A DNA stretch of 64,000 nucleotides. It comes from Agrococcus beijingensis (GTDB taxonomy: Bacteria; Actinomycetota; Actinomycetes; Actinomycetales; Microbacteriaceae). Shown here one piece after another: positions 20,804 through 28,093 of this stretch. The DNA lies in the NCBI RefSeq assembly GCF_030758955.1, contig NZ_CP132360.1:1596243-1660242 (forward strand). Reading direction: 5' to 3'. Below the pieces are notes generated by a model. It did no database searches, was not told the origin of the DNA, and saw only the letters and a program-made list of their open reading frames with translations. Each line of letters starts with the position of its first letter. The stretch's first letter is position 1. The translations under genes were made by a program, and so were the position numbers.

Positions 20804-21562
20804 ATGCTGATCGGCTCGAGCCTGAAGATGTACTTCGGGCGCGCCCGCACGCTCGAGTGGACGCGCGCGGTCGCCGAGATCTGCGCCGACCACCCGGCGG
20901 TGCGCGGCGGCCTCGTCGAGCCGTTCGTGATCCCCACCTTCCCGTCGATCCCCGACATCGCGCAGCTGGCGACGGATGCGGGGATGCTGGTGGGCGCGCA
21001 GGATCTGCACTGGGAGGACTTCGGCGCCTTCACCGGCGAGGTGTCGGCGGCCGAGCTCGCCGAGCACGGCGTGGCGCTGGCCGAGATCGGCCACGCCGAG
21101 CGCCGCGCGATGTTCGGCGAGACCGATGCGACGGTCGCGCTGAAGGTCGCCGCCGCGCTGCGGCACGGCATCGCGCCGGTGCTGTGCATCGGTGAGACGG
21201 AGGAGGGTTCGCCCGGCGACGCCGCGGCAGCCTGCGTCCGCCAGTTGGGCGCATCCCTCACCCTGGCTCGTGAGGCCGGCGCCGCCGGGCGGCTCGTGGT
21301 CGCCTACGAGCCCGTCTGGGCGATCGGGGCGCCGCAGCCGGCGCCGGACGACCACATCAGGGCGGTGGCCGGCGCGCTCCGCGAGCACCTCGCCGACGAC
21401 CCGCTCGACGCGCAGGTGATCTACGGCGGCAGCGCCGGGCCCGGGCTGCTGCCGCGCATCGCCGACAGCGTCGACGGCATGTTCCTCGGGCGCTTCGCAC
21501 ATGATCCGGCGGCGTTCGCTGCGATCCTCGATGAGGTCCACGAGCTGGGGGAGACCCGATGA
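20804..21562 (+). CDS. Triosephosphate isomerase-like protein (EryH-type L-erythrulose-1-phosphate isomerase candidate)
   Basis: A 252-residue TIM-barrel isomerase. Catalytic residues are Lys8 (GSSLKMYF), His97 (EIGHAERR) and Glu169 (VAYEPVWAIG); the phosphate loop is IYGGSAGPG. The asparagine two residues before the catalytic lysine in housekeeping TpiA (NWK) is Ser here (SLK), and the lid region is divergent. It is therefore probably not the glycolytic enzyme. EryH, a TIM paralogue of Brucella, interconverts L-erythrulose-1-phosphate and D-erythrulose-4-phosphate. Together with the kinase and RpiB homologue this would complete a route to D-erythrose-4-phosphate. It overlaps gntR by four bases. 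Confidence 0.85.
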   Translation: MLIGSSLKMYFGRARTLEWTRAVAEICADHPAVRGGLVEPFVIPTFPSIPDIAQLATDAGMLVGAQDLHWEDFGAFTGEVSAAELAEHGVALAEIGHAERRAMFGETDATVALKVAAALRHGIAPVLCIGETEEGSPGDAAAACVRQLGASLTLAREAGAAGRLVVAYEPVWAIGAPQPAPDDHIRAVAGALREHLADDPLDAQVIYGGSAGPGLLPRIADSVDGMFLGRFAHDPAAFAAILDEVHELGETR

Positions 21563-22275
21563 CGACGCCACTGCCGCTGCACGGCGGCGAGCTCGAGCGT
21601 CGCGGGCTTCGCGACCGCGTGTACGAGCTCGTGCTCGAGATGCTGCTCGAAGGACGCGTCGAGCCGGGCTCGCGACTCTCGATCGACACGCTCGCGAAGC
21701 AACTCGACGTCTCGCCGACGCCCGTGCGGGAGGCGATGGTGCAGCTCGAGCGCACCGGGCTCGTCAGCCGCGAGGCGCTCAAGGGCTACCGGGTGGCGCC
21801 GCCGCTGGGGCCGGCGGCACTCTCAGAGCTGTTCGACGCCCGACTCATGCTGGAGACCGAGGCGATGCGGCTCGCCATGCCGCACGCAGCCGTCTTGTTG
21901 CCTCAGCTGCGCCAAGCGCACGAGCTGCATCACGAGTGGGTCGAGCGGGTGACCGAGGCCATGCACTCAGGGGACGGCGCGGCTCGGACCACGCGCGGAT
22001 ACTTCGCCGCCGACGCGGCCTTCCACCGGGCCATCTTCGATTGCGCTTCGAATCGCTTCCTGCTGGCGATGCACGACGATCTCGGAGCGCTGACGCATCG
22101 GATGCGGCAGACGGTGATCCGCGGCGTCAGCGATGTCGAGGAGGCGCATGCGGAGCACGCTGCGGTGCTCGAGGCGATCGAGCGGGGCGACGCTGCCAGC
22201 GCGGTCGAGGCCGTCGATGCGCACATCCGCGGCGTGCGCGCGCGCTCGCTGCGCGACGAGACCGACCAAGGCTGA
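21559..22275 (+). CDS. GntR/FadR-family transcriptional regulator (FCD domain)
   Basis: A 238-residue regulator. The winged helix lies at about residues 12-75 (LRDRVYELVLEMLLEG, IDTLAKQLDVSPTPVREAMVQLER). The FCD effector domain (about 90-220) has AADAAFHRAIFDCASNR and the EAHAEHAAVLEAIERGD segment, which supply the metal/effector histidines. It is the last gene of the kinase operon (ATGA overlap with the TIM-like gene). Identical 12-bp motifs in the promoters of this operon and of the next unit are its likely operators, so it would repress itself and the downstream genes until a sugar or sugar acid binds. Confidence 0.88.
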   Translation: MTTPLPLHGGELERRGLRDRVYELVLEMLLEGRVEPGSRLSIDTLAKQLDVSPTPVREAMVQLERTGLVSREALKGYRVAPPLGPAALSELFDARLMLETEAMRLAMPHAAVLLPQLRQAHELHHEWVERVTEAMHSGDGAARTTRGYFAADAAFHRAIFDCASNRFLLAMHDDLGALTHRMRQTVIRGVSDVEEAHAEHAAVLEAIERGDAASAVEAVDAHIRGVRARSLRDETDQG

Positions 22276-22355
22276 AGTCAGGCGCCCCGAACCAGTCTGA
22301 GGAGCAGGCCCGGTCTCTTCGATCCGGCGCGCCTCCAGCGCGCGGACCTGCGCAG

Positions 22356-22388
22356 TTGGACTCTCGTTCAAAGATGCTATAGGATCTT
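22356..22388 (+). promoter_or_regulatory. Promoter and putative GntR operator of the isomerase-dehydrogenase-transporter unit
   Basis: TTGGAC (22356-22361), 18 bases, TAGGAT (22380-22385). The 12-mer CTATAGGATCTT (22377-22388) is identical to the one before the kinase operon. AAGAT (22371-22375) and ATCTT (22384-22388) form inverted arms around it. A related half, GATAGGATT, lies at 22401-22409. Confidence 0.6.
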
Positions 22389-22432
22389 GGAACGAGGATC
22401 GATAGGATTCCCCTCAGGGACGAGGAGTGAGC

Positions 22433-23383
22433 GTGTACAGCGCAGACGATTGGCCGATCGCGGCGAAGATGAACTTCGGTGCCAACGCACCCGACGGCAC
22501 GCCGCTCACGCAGGCGCCGGTGAGCGTTTGGGACGAGCAGGTCGCGCAGGTCACGGATCTCGGCTATCGGTGGATCGATCCGATCGATGACTGGATCAAC
22601 CTCACCGAGCTGTCTCCGGAGCGCTTCGTCGAGTTCAAGCGGCTCCTCGGGCGGCATGGCGTCGGCGTGCCGGCCATCTCCTTCGGGCGCCGCAGCCCGG
22701 TGGACGTCGAGCATGGTGCTGCCCACGTCGCGATGATGCACCGGATGCTCGACCTCGGCGCAGAGATCGGTGCCGGAGTGCTCAACGTGGGCTTCATGAG
22801 CAGCCTCACCGAAGCGCAGTCGCGCGCGCTGTGGTTCTGGCATGAGAACGGCCACGTGGACGACCCGGCGCTCCGCCCGCTCGCCATCGAGCGCATCCGA
22901 GAGCTGGGTGACCACGCGCAGCGCAACGGCATGCAGATCAGCCTCGAGATGTACGAGGACACGTACACGGGCTCCGCCGAGGAGGCCGTCTCGTTCGTCC
23001 GTGACACGGACCACCCTGCAGTCGGGCTGAACCCCGACATCGGCAACCTGATCCGCCTGCACCGGCCGATCGTGAGCTACCAGTCGATGTTCGACCAGGT
23101 GCTGCCCTACGCCAACTACTGGCACATCAAGAACTATCTCCGCGATGAGGACCCTGCGACCGGCGCGTACTTCTCCGCCCCGGCGCCGCTGGAGTCGGGA
23201 CTGATCGACTATCGCTCGGTCATCCGTCAGGCGCTCCGCCTCGGGTATCGCGGCGCCTTCCAGACCGAGCACTACGGCGGCGACTGGCTGGGCGTCGGTG
23301 CGGCGAACGCGCAGTACGTCCGCGGCGTGCTGCGCTCGGCATCGAGCCTGCTGCCGGTCGAAGCCCGAGAAGCCGCACGATGA
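22433..23383 (+). CDS. TIM-barrel sugar isomerase/epimerase (xylose isomerase-like superfamily)
   Basis: A 316-residue protein of the AP-endonuclease-2/xylose isomerase-like superfamily. Four candidate metal ligands in the usual order are visible: Glu in ISLEMYED, Asp in VGLNPDIGN, His in NYWHIKNYL and Glu in FQTEHYGGD. The chemistry should be an isomerisation or epimerisation of a ketose or sugar acid; the substrate is not evident. I prefer the GTG at 22433 because GAGGAG (22422-22427) then has correct spacing; a GTG two codons earlier overlaps that site. It heads the second unit and overlaps the next isomerase gene by four bases. The bases look less G/C-biased than in flanking housekeeping genes. 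Confidence 0.8.
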   Translation: MYSADDWPIAAKMNFGANAPDGTPLTQAPVSVWDEQVAQVTDLGYRWIDPIDDWINLTELSPERFVEFKRLLGRHGVGVPAISFGRRSPVDVEHGAAHVAMMHRMLDLGAEIGAGVLNVGFMSSLTEAQSRALWFWHENGHVDDPALRPLAIERIRELGDHAQRNGMQISLEMYEDTYTGSAEEAVSFVRDTDHPAVGLNPDIGNLIRLHRPIVSYQSMFDQVLPYANYWHIKNYLRDEDPATGAYFSAPAPLESGLIDYRSVIRQALRLGYRGAFQTEHYGGDWLGVGAANAQYVRGVLRSASSLLPVEAREAAR

Positions 23384-24135
23384 AGCCGGCCGTCAACCTC
23401 TCCACCGTCTTCCGCGGGCTCGAGCGCGACGCGCGCCCCGCGGCTGCGGCGGCAGCCGGCTTCACCCGGGTGGAGTCCTGGTGGGAGTTCTCCTCCGCCA
23501 CGCCGGCACCTGAGGATGTCGCGCGGTTCGTGGACGCTCTGCGCGCGGCAGGGCTCGAGCTGGTCGCGATCAACGCACACGGTGGCGACCGCGAAGCCGG
23601 CGAGCGCGGGATGGCGGCGCTACCCGACCGCGAGCAGGAGTTCGACCAGTCGATCGAGGCCGTCGCCGAGGTGCACCGGCAGCTCGGCCCGCGCCTGTTC
23701 AACGTGACCTTCGGCAATCTCCGGAGCGACCGCTGGACGCGCGACGAGCAACTGGCGAGTGCCGCCGAGCGCTACGCCGCAGCCTGCGAGCGGGTGGCGA
23801 CATTCGGAGGGACGCTGCTGATCGAGCCGCTCACGCGCGACGGCAACCCGGACTATCCCATGCGCACCGCGCAGGATGCAGCGGACTTCCTGGACGCGTT
23901 CCTGCCGGACGTGCCCAACATCGGCGTGCTCTTCGACACGTTCCACCTCGCCGCCAACGGGGTCGAGCTCGAGCGCGCGATCGACGAGCTGGGTCCCCGC
24001 ATCCGTCACGTCCAGTTCGCCGACTTCCCCGGCAGGGGCAGACCGGGCACCGGCGCGATCGACTTCGACGCGCTCGAGGAGCGACTCGACCGCGTCGGCT
24101 ACACGGGGGAGATTTCCCTCGAATACCTCGGCTGA
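23380..24135 (+). CDS. Hydroxypyruvate isomerase-like protein (Hyi/OtnI type)
   Basis: A 251-residue TIM-barrel protein. It matches the Hyi/OtnI group: LLIEPLTRDGNPDYPMRT (Glu), GVLFDTFHLAANG (Asp, His), RHVQFADFPGRGRPGTGAI and the final ISLEYLG (Glu). Hyi interconverts hydroxypyruvate and tartronate semialdehyde. OtnI isomerises 2-oxo-tetronates in four-carbon sugar-acid catabolism, which would suit a tetrose-related island. It is coupled to the preceding isomerase gene (ATGA) and lies 40 bp before the dehydrogenase gene. Confidence 0.82.
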   Translation: MKPAVNLSTVFRGLERDARPAAAAAAGFTRVESWWEFSSATPAPEDVARFVDALRAAGLELVAINAHGGDREAGERGMAALPDREQEFDQSIEAVAEVHRQLGPRLFNVTFGNLRSDRWTRDEQLASAAERYAAACERVATFGGTLLIEPLTRDGNPDYPMRTAQDAADFLDAFLPDVPNIGVLFDTFHLAANGVELERAIDELGPRIRHVQFADFPGRGRPGTGAIDFDALEERLDRVGYTGEISLEYLG

Positions 24136-24175
24136 TCCAGCCACACCATCTGCGACCCGCTGATAGGAGCGATCC

Positions 24176-25228
24176 ATGAAGGCCATCATCAAGAGCGGCC
24201 CCCAGCCCGGGGCTGACTACGTCACCGACTTCCCAGAGCCCACCGTCGCCGACGACGAGATCCTGATCGACATCAAGGCGACCTCGGTCTGCGGCTCCGA
24301 CCGCAGCTTCTACAACTGGACGACCGCCGCACAGGGCTTCAACCTGAACTTCCCGTGCGTGCTCGGGCACGAGGGCTCCGGCGTCGTCATCGAGACCGGC
24401 AAGGCCGTGACGAAGTTCGCCGTCGGCGACCGCGTCGCGCTGGACTCGCACGCCCCCTGCGGTTCGTGCTACCAGTGCCGCACCGGCAACGGCCACAACT
24501 GCAACGACATGCGCCTGCTCGCGGCCGACATCAACGGCGTCTTCGCCGAGCGGGCCTCCGTCCCGGCCAGCATGGCCTTCCCGATCCCCGACGAGATGTC
24601 GTTCGAGGTCGCCACCCTGCTCGAGCCGGCAGGCGTCGCCTGGCACGCGATCCAGCGCGCCGACAAGCAGATCGCGGCCAACGTCGTGGTGGTCTCGGGC
24701 TGCGGTCCGATCGGTCTGCTGATCATCGACTTCGCGCGCATGCTCGGAGCGGCAGAGGTGATCGCCCTCGAGCCGAACGCGTTCCGTCGGGGGCTCGCCG
24801 AGCAGCGCGGCGCGACCGTCTTCGCTCCCGGGGCCGAGGCTCAGGAGTACATCGCCCAGCAGCACGCCTACCGCGGCGGCGTCGACCTCGTCTTCGAGGT
24901 CTCCGGCTTCGCCGGCGCGTACCCCGCACTGTTCGACATGCTCCGCCGCAACGGCACCTTCATCAGCGTCGGCCACGCCGGCGAGCCGGTGCCCATCCGC
25001 ATCTCCGAGGTGATCAACAAGAAGGAGATCACCCTGCGCGGCATCTACGGACGCCTGCTGTGGGACACCTGGGAGGACCTCGCCCTGCTGATCCGCACCG
25101 GAAAGCTCGACCTCGACTGGCTGATCACGGATCGCCTGGAGATGGGCGAGCTGGGCCCGGTCATCGACATGCTCAGCGGCGAGTCGAACAAGATCATCCT
25201 CTATCCCAACGGCGTCCCTGCCGTCTGA
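24176..25228 (+). CDS. Zinc-dependent medium-chain alcohol/polyol dehydrogenase
   Basis: A 350-residue MDR dehydrogenase. Catalytic zinc ligands are Cys in TSVCGSDRSF and His-Glu in LGHEGSGVV. The structural zinc site is the four-cysteine lobe starting CGSCYQC. The Rossmann motif is SGCGPIGLL, and Glu at the end of the second strand (ALEPN) suggests NAD rather than NADP. The closest general types are sorbitol, threitol and threonine dehydrogenases. In this island it could oxidise a polyol such as erythritol or threitol to the ketose that the DhaK-DhaL kinase accepts. An AGGAG site precedes the ATG. Confidence 0.88.
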   Translation: MKAIIKSGPQPGADYVTDFPEPTVADDEILIDIKATSVCGSDRSFYNWTTAAQGFNLNFPCVLGHEGSGVVIETGKAVTKFAVGDRVALDSHAPCGSCYQCRTGNGHNCNDMRLLAADINGVFAERASVPASMAFPIPDEMSFEVATLLEPAGVAWHAIQRADKQIAANVVVVSGCGPIGLLIIDFARMLGAAEVIALEPNAFRRGLAEQRGATVFAPGAEAQEYIAQQHAYRGGVDLVFEVSGFAGAYPALFDMLRRNGTFISVGHAGEPVPIRISEVINKKEITLRGIYGRLLWDTWEDLALLIRTGKLDLDWLITDRLEMGELGPVIDMLSGESNKIILYPNGVPAV

Positions 25229-25255
25229 CCCGCACCAAGAAGAGAAGAGACAACG

Positions 25256-26671
25256 ATGTCTGCAGCGACCACCGCGCAGGATGCCGTCGAGCCGATCGAC
25301 GATCCGTACACACTGCACCAGAAGAACATCAAGGAGCCGCCGAAGGGCTGGCGCAAGAGCATGCGGTACTTCGGTCCCGGACTCATCATGTCGGCTTCGA
25401 TCGTCGGCTCCGGTGAGCTCATCGCCACGACGGCGGCCGGAGCCGAGGTCGGCTTCGCGCTGCTCTGGCTCGTCATCATCTCCACCTTCGTCAAGGTGGC
25501 GATCCAGATCGAGCTGGCGAAGTGGTCGATCACCACCGGTCAGACTGGCCTCACCGGCTTCAACCGCGTGCCGCCGAAGATCGGCAAGGCCGGCTGGATC
25601 ACCTGGCTCTGGCTCCTGATGGCGATCGCCAAGATCACGCAGATGGGTGGCGTGGCAGGAGGCACGGCAGTCGCGCTCAGCCTGCTGTTCCCGTTCGGCG
25701 GGGAACCGCTCAACCCGACGACGCTGGCGATCTGGACCGGCATCGTGGTCATCACGAGCATCGCCTTCCTCTACTCGAACAAGTACGGCTTGATCGAGGC
25801 AGTGTCGACCGCCCTCGTGGTCACGTTCTCGCTGCTCACGGTCGTCATGGCACTCGGCCTGCCGTTCACCCCGTTCGCCTACGGCTGGGAGGAGATCGCC
25901 CTCGGCCTCAGCCTCACCCTGCCTGCGGTCGGCGTCGCCATCGCGATGTTCGGCATCACGGGCGTCGGCTCCGACGAGATCACCTTCTACACCTACTGGG
26001 TCGTGGAGAAGGGCTACGCCTCCTACACGGGTCCGAACGACGGGTCCGAGGAGTGGAAGCAGCGCGCCGACGGCTGGATCAAGGTGATGAAGCGCGACTC
26101 CTGGCTGTCCTGGGTGATCTACACGTCCACCACGCTCGGCTTCTACATCATGGGCGCTGCCGTGCTGCACCCCCAGGGCCTCGTCCCTGCGGGCAACGAC
26201 GTGATCACCACGCTGGCGCGCATGTACACCGACCTGGTCGGCGAATGGGCGATGTACGCCTTCCTGATCGCCGCGCTGGCCGCGCTCGCCTCGACGCTGT
26301 GGGCCGCCGTGCCGAGCCATTCGCGACTGTGGGCGAACTTCTTCGCCAACGTCGGCGCGTTCGACTGGCAACGCGACATCAAGAAGCGGATGCTCTTCAT
26401 CCGCATCTTCACGGTGTTCCTCCCCATCGCGTGGGGCCTGATGTACCTCGTCTTCCGCGCGCCCGTGCTGATGGTGCAGATCGGCGGCATCGCGACCGGC
26501 ATCTTCCTGCTCGCTGTCGTGGTGGGAACCTGGTACTTGCGTCGCACGGAGACCGATCGGAGCGCCCTCGGGTCGAAGGCATGGCTGGTGCTGCTCGTGA
26601 TCTCGAGCGCCGCGATCGCCGTGCTCGGCATCTACACGGTGCTCACGGTGTTCGGGCTCAGCTTGGGCTGA
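25256..26671 (+). CDS. Nramp-fold transporter lacking the metal-binding motifs
   Basis: A 471-residue polytopic membrane protein with about eleven helices. It aligns with Nramp proteins around the first helix (YFGPGLIMSASIVGSGE, then LIATTAAGAEVGFALLW). The DPGN metal motif of TM1 is replaced by GSGE, and the MPH motif of TM6 is absent (VGVAIAMFGITGVGSDEIT). Without Asp, Asn and Met it is unlikely to carry manganese or iron. Its place as last gene of a sugar-catabolic unit, next to the remnant of an MFS carbohydrate transporter, suggests it imports the organic substrate. That would be a new role for the fold and is inference. An AAGAGAAG site precedes the ATG. Confidence 0.8.
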   Translation: MSAATTAQDAVEPIDDPYTLHQKNIKEPPKGWRKSMRYFGPGLIMSASIVGSGELIATTAAGAEVGFALLWLVIISTFVKVAIQIELAKWSITTGQTGLTGFNRVPPKIGKAGWITWLWLLMAIAKITQMGGVAGGTAVALSLLFPFGGEPLNPTTLAIWTGIVVITSIAFLYSNKYGLIEAVSTALVVTFSLLTVVMALGLPFTPFAYGWEEIALGLSLTLPAVGVAIAMFGITGVGSDEITFYTYWVVEKGYASYTGPNDGSEEWKQRADGWIKVMKRDSWLSWVIYTSTTLGFYIMGAAVLHPQGLVPAGNDVITTLARMYTDLVGEWAMYAFLIAALAALASTLWAAVPSHSRLWANFFANVGAFDWQRDIKKRMLFIRIFTVFLPIAWGLMYLVFRAPVLMVQIGGIATGIFLLAVVVGTWYLRRTETDRSALGSKAWLVLLVISSAAIAVLGIYTVLTVFGLSLG

Positions 26672-26758
26672 TCGAGCGTCGGCTCAGCACTCACGCGCCG
26701 AATGGCGATCGGGCGCGCTGACGCCGCAGCAAGACGTGCATCCCCAACGGATGCACAC

Positions 26759-26796
26759 GAGGCCGGGTCGGGAACCGCGACACCCGATCCGGCCTC
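26759..26796 (+). terminator. Terminator after the Nramp-like gene (duplicate 1)
   Basis: A GC-rich stem, GAGGCCGGGTCGGG (26759-26772) against CCCGATCCGGCCTC (26783-26796), with one small mismatch and a tail containing T residues. It is nearly identical to the hairpin at 27212-27248. Confidence 0.65.
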
Positions 26797-26821
26797 TTCA
26801 TGTTCCCCACCGTGCGGAGCC

Positions 26822-27139
26822 CCGCTGGGCTTCCTGTCGGTGGGCCCGATCACCTGGTCGTACCCGACGGCCTTCCTCACGGGCACGGCGGCGGCCGCGG
26901 GCATCGGCCTCATCAACTCGCTCGGCAACCTCGGCGGCTTCGTCGCCCCCATCATGCGCACGGGCATCAACGAGGCCGTCCCGACGGACTCCGGCGCCTG
27001 GGGCGTCGTCTCGCTCGGCGTGTTCGCCTTCCTCGCGGCGGCGATGCTCTTCGGCACGAAGTTCTTCAGCGCGAAGGCGGATGCGCTGCTCGAGGCCGAG
27101 AAGGACGCCGAAGCCGAGGTCGTGGCGCCCGGGCACTGA
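26822..27139 (+). pseudogene. 3' remnant of an MFS (ACS-family-like) carbohydrate transporter
   Basis: About 105 residues from the C-terminal end of a major facilitator transporter. The stretch GPITWSYPTAFLTGTAAAAG followed by IGLINSLGNLGGFVAPIM is the eleventh-helix region of anion:cation symporter (sugar acid, tartrate, galactonate) proteins. One more helix follows (GVVSLGVFAFLAAAMLFGTKF), then a charged tail. Upstream, the frame runs into a terminator hairpin with no MFS sequence and no ribosome-binding site, so the first roughly 300 residues are missing. The remnant is flanked by two near-identical terminators. It probably belonged to the ancestral version of this island and was truncated when the present upstream genes arrived. 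Confidence 0.8.
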
Positions 27140-27211
27140 CCGGACCGCCGTCGCCCGGTCCTCGACCGGGCGACGGCGCCACGAGCACCCGCCCATCCTC
27201 GGATGCGCGGC

Positions 27212-27248
27212 CAGGCCGGATCGGGCCCGCGACACCCGATCCGGCCTG
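27212..27248 (+). terminator. Terminator after the MFS remnant (duplicate 2)
   Basis: A perfect 14-bp stem, CAGGCCGGATCGGG (27212-27225) with its complement at 27235-27248, and a 9-base loop. It shares the loop core CCGCGACA and most of its stem with the hairpin at 26759, as part of a repeated segment of about 55 bp. Confidence 0.8.
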
Positions 27249-27335
27249 TCGCGTCCCCCCGGGCTCCCGCGGCCCAGGGCCGCACCCCTAGGCTTCTGGC
27301 AGACGGCGGCGACCGCCCCGGCTGAGGAGGCCACC

Positions 27336-27959
27336 ATGCAGCAGCACGACGACATCGTCCGCGCAGCGCTCGACCGCATCGTCTCGTCGCTCGACGAGGT
27401 GAGCGCCGAGATCGACGAGCTCGACGCGGTCGCGAGCGACGGCAACCACGGCCAGCACATCCTCGCCGGCGCGACGGCCGCGCGCGACGCGGCACAGGCC
27501 GCGCCCGAGGGGCGCGCCCTCCACGCGGCCGCCGAGGCGTGGGGCCAGGGAGAAGGATTCGCGAATCCTCTCTGGGGCAAGGTGCTCGCCGCCGCCGCCG
27601 ACGCCGAGCCCGACGGCCCGCTCGCCATGGTCGACGCCGCGCTGCGCACGCTCGAGGCGTCGACCGACGCCCACATCGGCGACAAGTCGATCGTCGACAC
27701 GCTCGCGCCAGCGCTCGGCGACGCGCACGTGCACCTCACGCGCGGCGAGTCGCTCGCCGACGCGACGGCCCACGCGGCCGGCGTCGCCGAGGAGGCGGCG
27801 CTCGAGACGGCCGCCATCGAGGACCGCTTCGACGCCTCGAACGCGGATCTCGGCTACCCCGACCCGGGCGCCACTTCGTCGGCGGTCATCCTCGGCGCGC
27901 TCGCGGCGGCCCTCGCCGAGGGCGATGACGACGAGGCGGACGGCGCCGACGGCGCCTGA
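27336..27959 (+). CDS. DhaL-like protein with altered metal site
   Basis: A 207-residue protein of the DhaL (dihydroxyacetone kinase nucleotide-binding) family standing alone. GDKSIVDTLAPALGD and DLGYPDPGATSSAVILGAL match DhaL. The metal site, normally D-x4-D-G-D-H-G, reads D30...D35-G-N37-H-G, so the third aspartate is Asn. The conserved GGTSGA region is also absent (QGEGFANPLWG instead). It may be inactive, regulatory, or an ADP-binding partner. The end is acidic (DDDEADGADGA). The ATG follows GAGGAGG. It lies downstream of the MFS remnant and was probably part of the same ancestral operon. Confidence 0.78.
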   Translation: MQQHDDIVRAALDRIVSSLDEVSAEIDELDAVASDGNHGQHILAGATAARDAAQAAPEGRALHAAAEAWGQGEGFANPLWGKVLAAAADAEPDGPLAMVDAALRTLEASTDAHIGDKSIVDTLAPALGDAHVHLTRGESLADATAHAAGVAEEAALETAAIEDRFDASNADLGYPDPGATSSAVILGALAAALAEGDDDEADGADGA

Positions 27960-28053
27960 GGCTCGCACCCGGCCGACCGTCGATGTCGCCGCCCGGCGAA
28001 GGAAGCGCACGACTTTCGGCCGCCCGCATGACGGGGTGGGCGCATCCGCTCAG

Positions 28054-28059
28054 TAGGCT
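28054..28059 (+). promoter_or_regulatory. glpX promoter -10
   Basis: TAGGCT (28054-28059) lies about 35 bp before the GTG of glpX. No clear -35 is visible. Confidence 0.4.
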
Positions 28060-28093
28060 CGAAAAGCAAGCCCTGATCCGATGGAGGACACCC

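Noticed and set aside
20804..21562. Housekeeping triosephosphate isomerase
   Set aside because: The NWK motif is replaced by SLK, and the gene lies in a kinase-RpiB-GntR operon rather than with gap and pgk.
25256..26671. Annotation as a manganese transporter (MntH)
   Set aside because: The DPGN and MPH metal motifs are both missing, and the neighbours are sugar enzymes.
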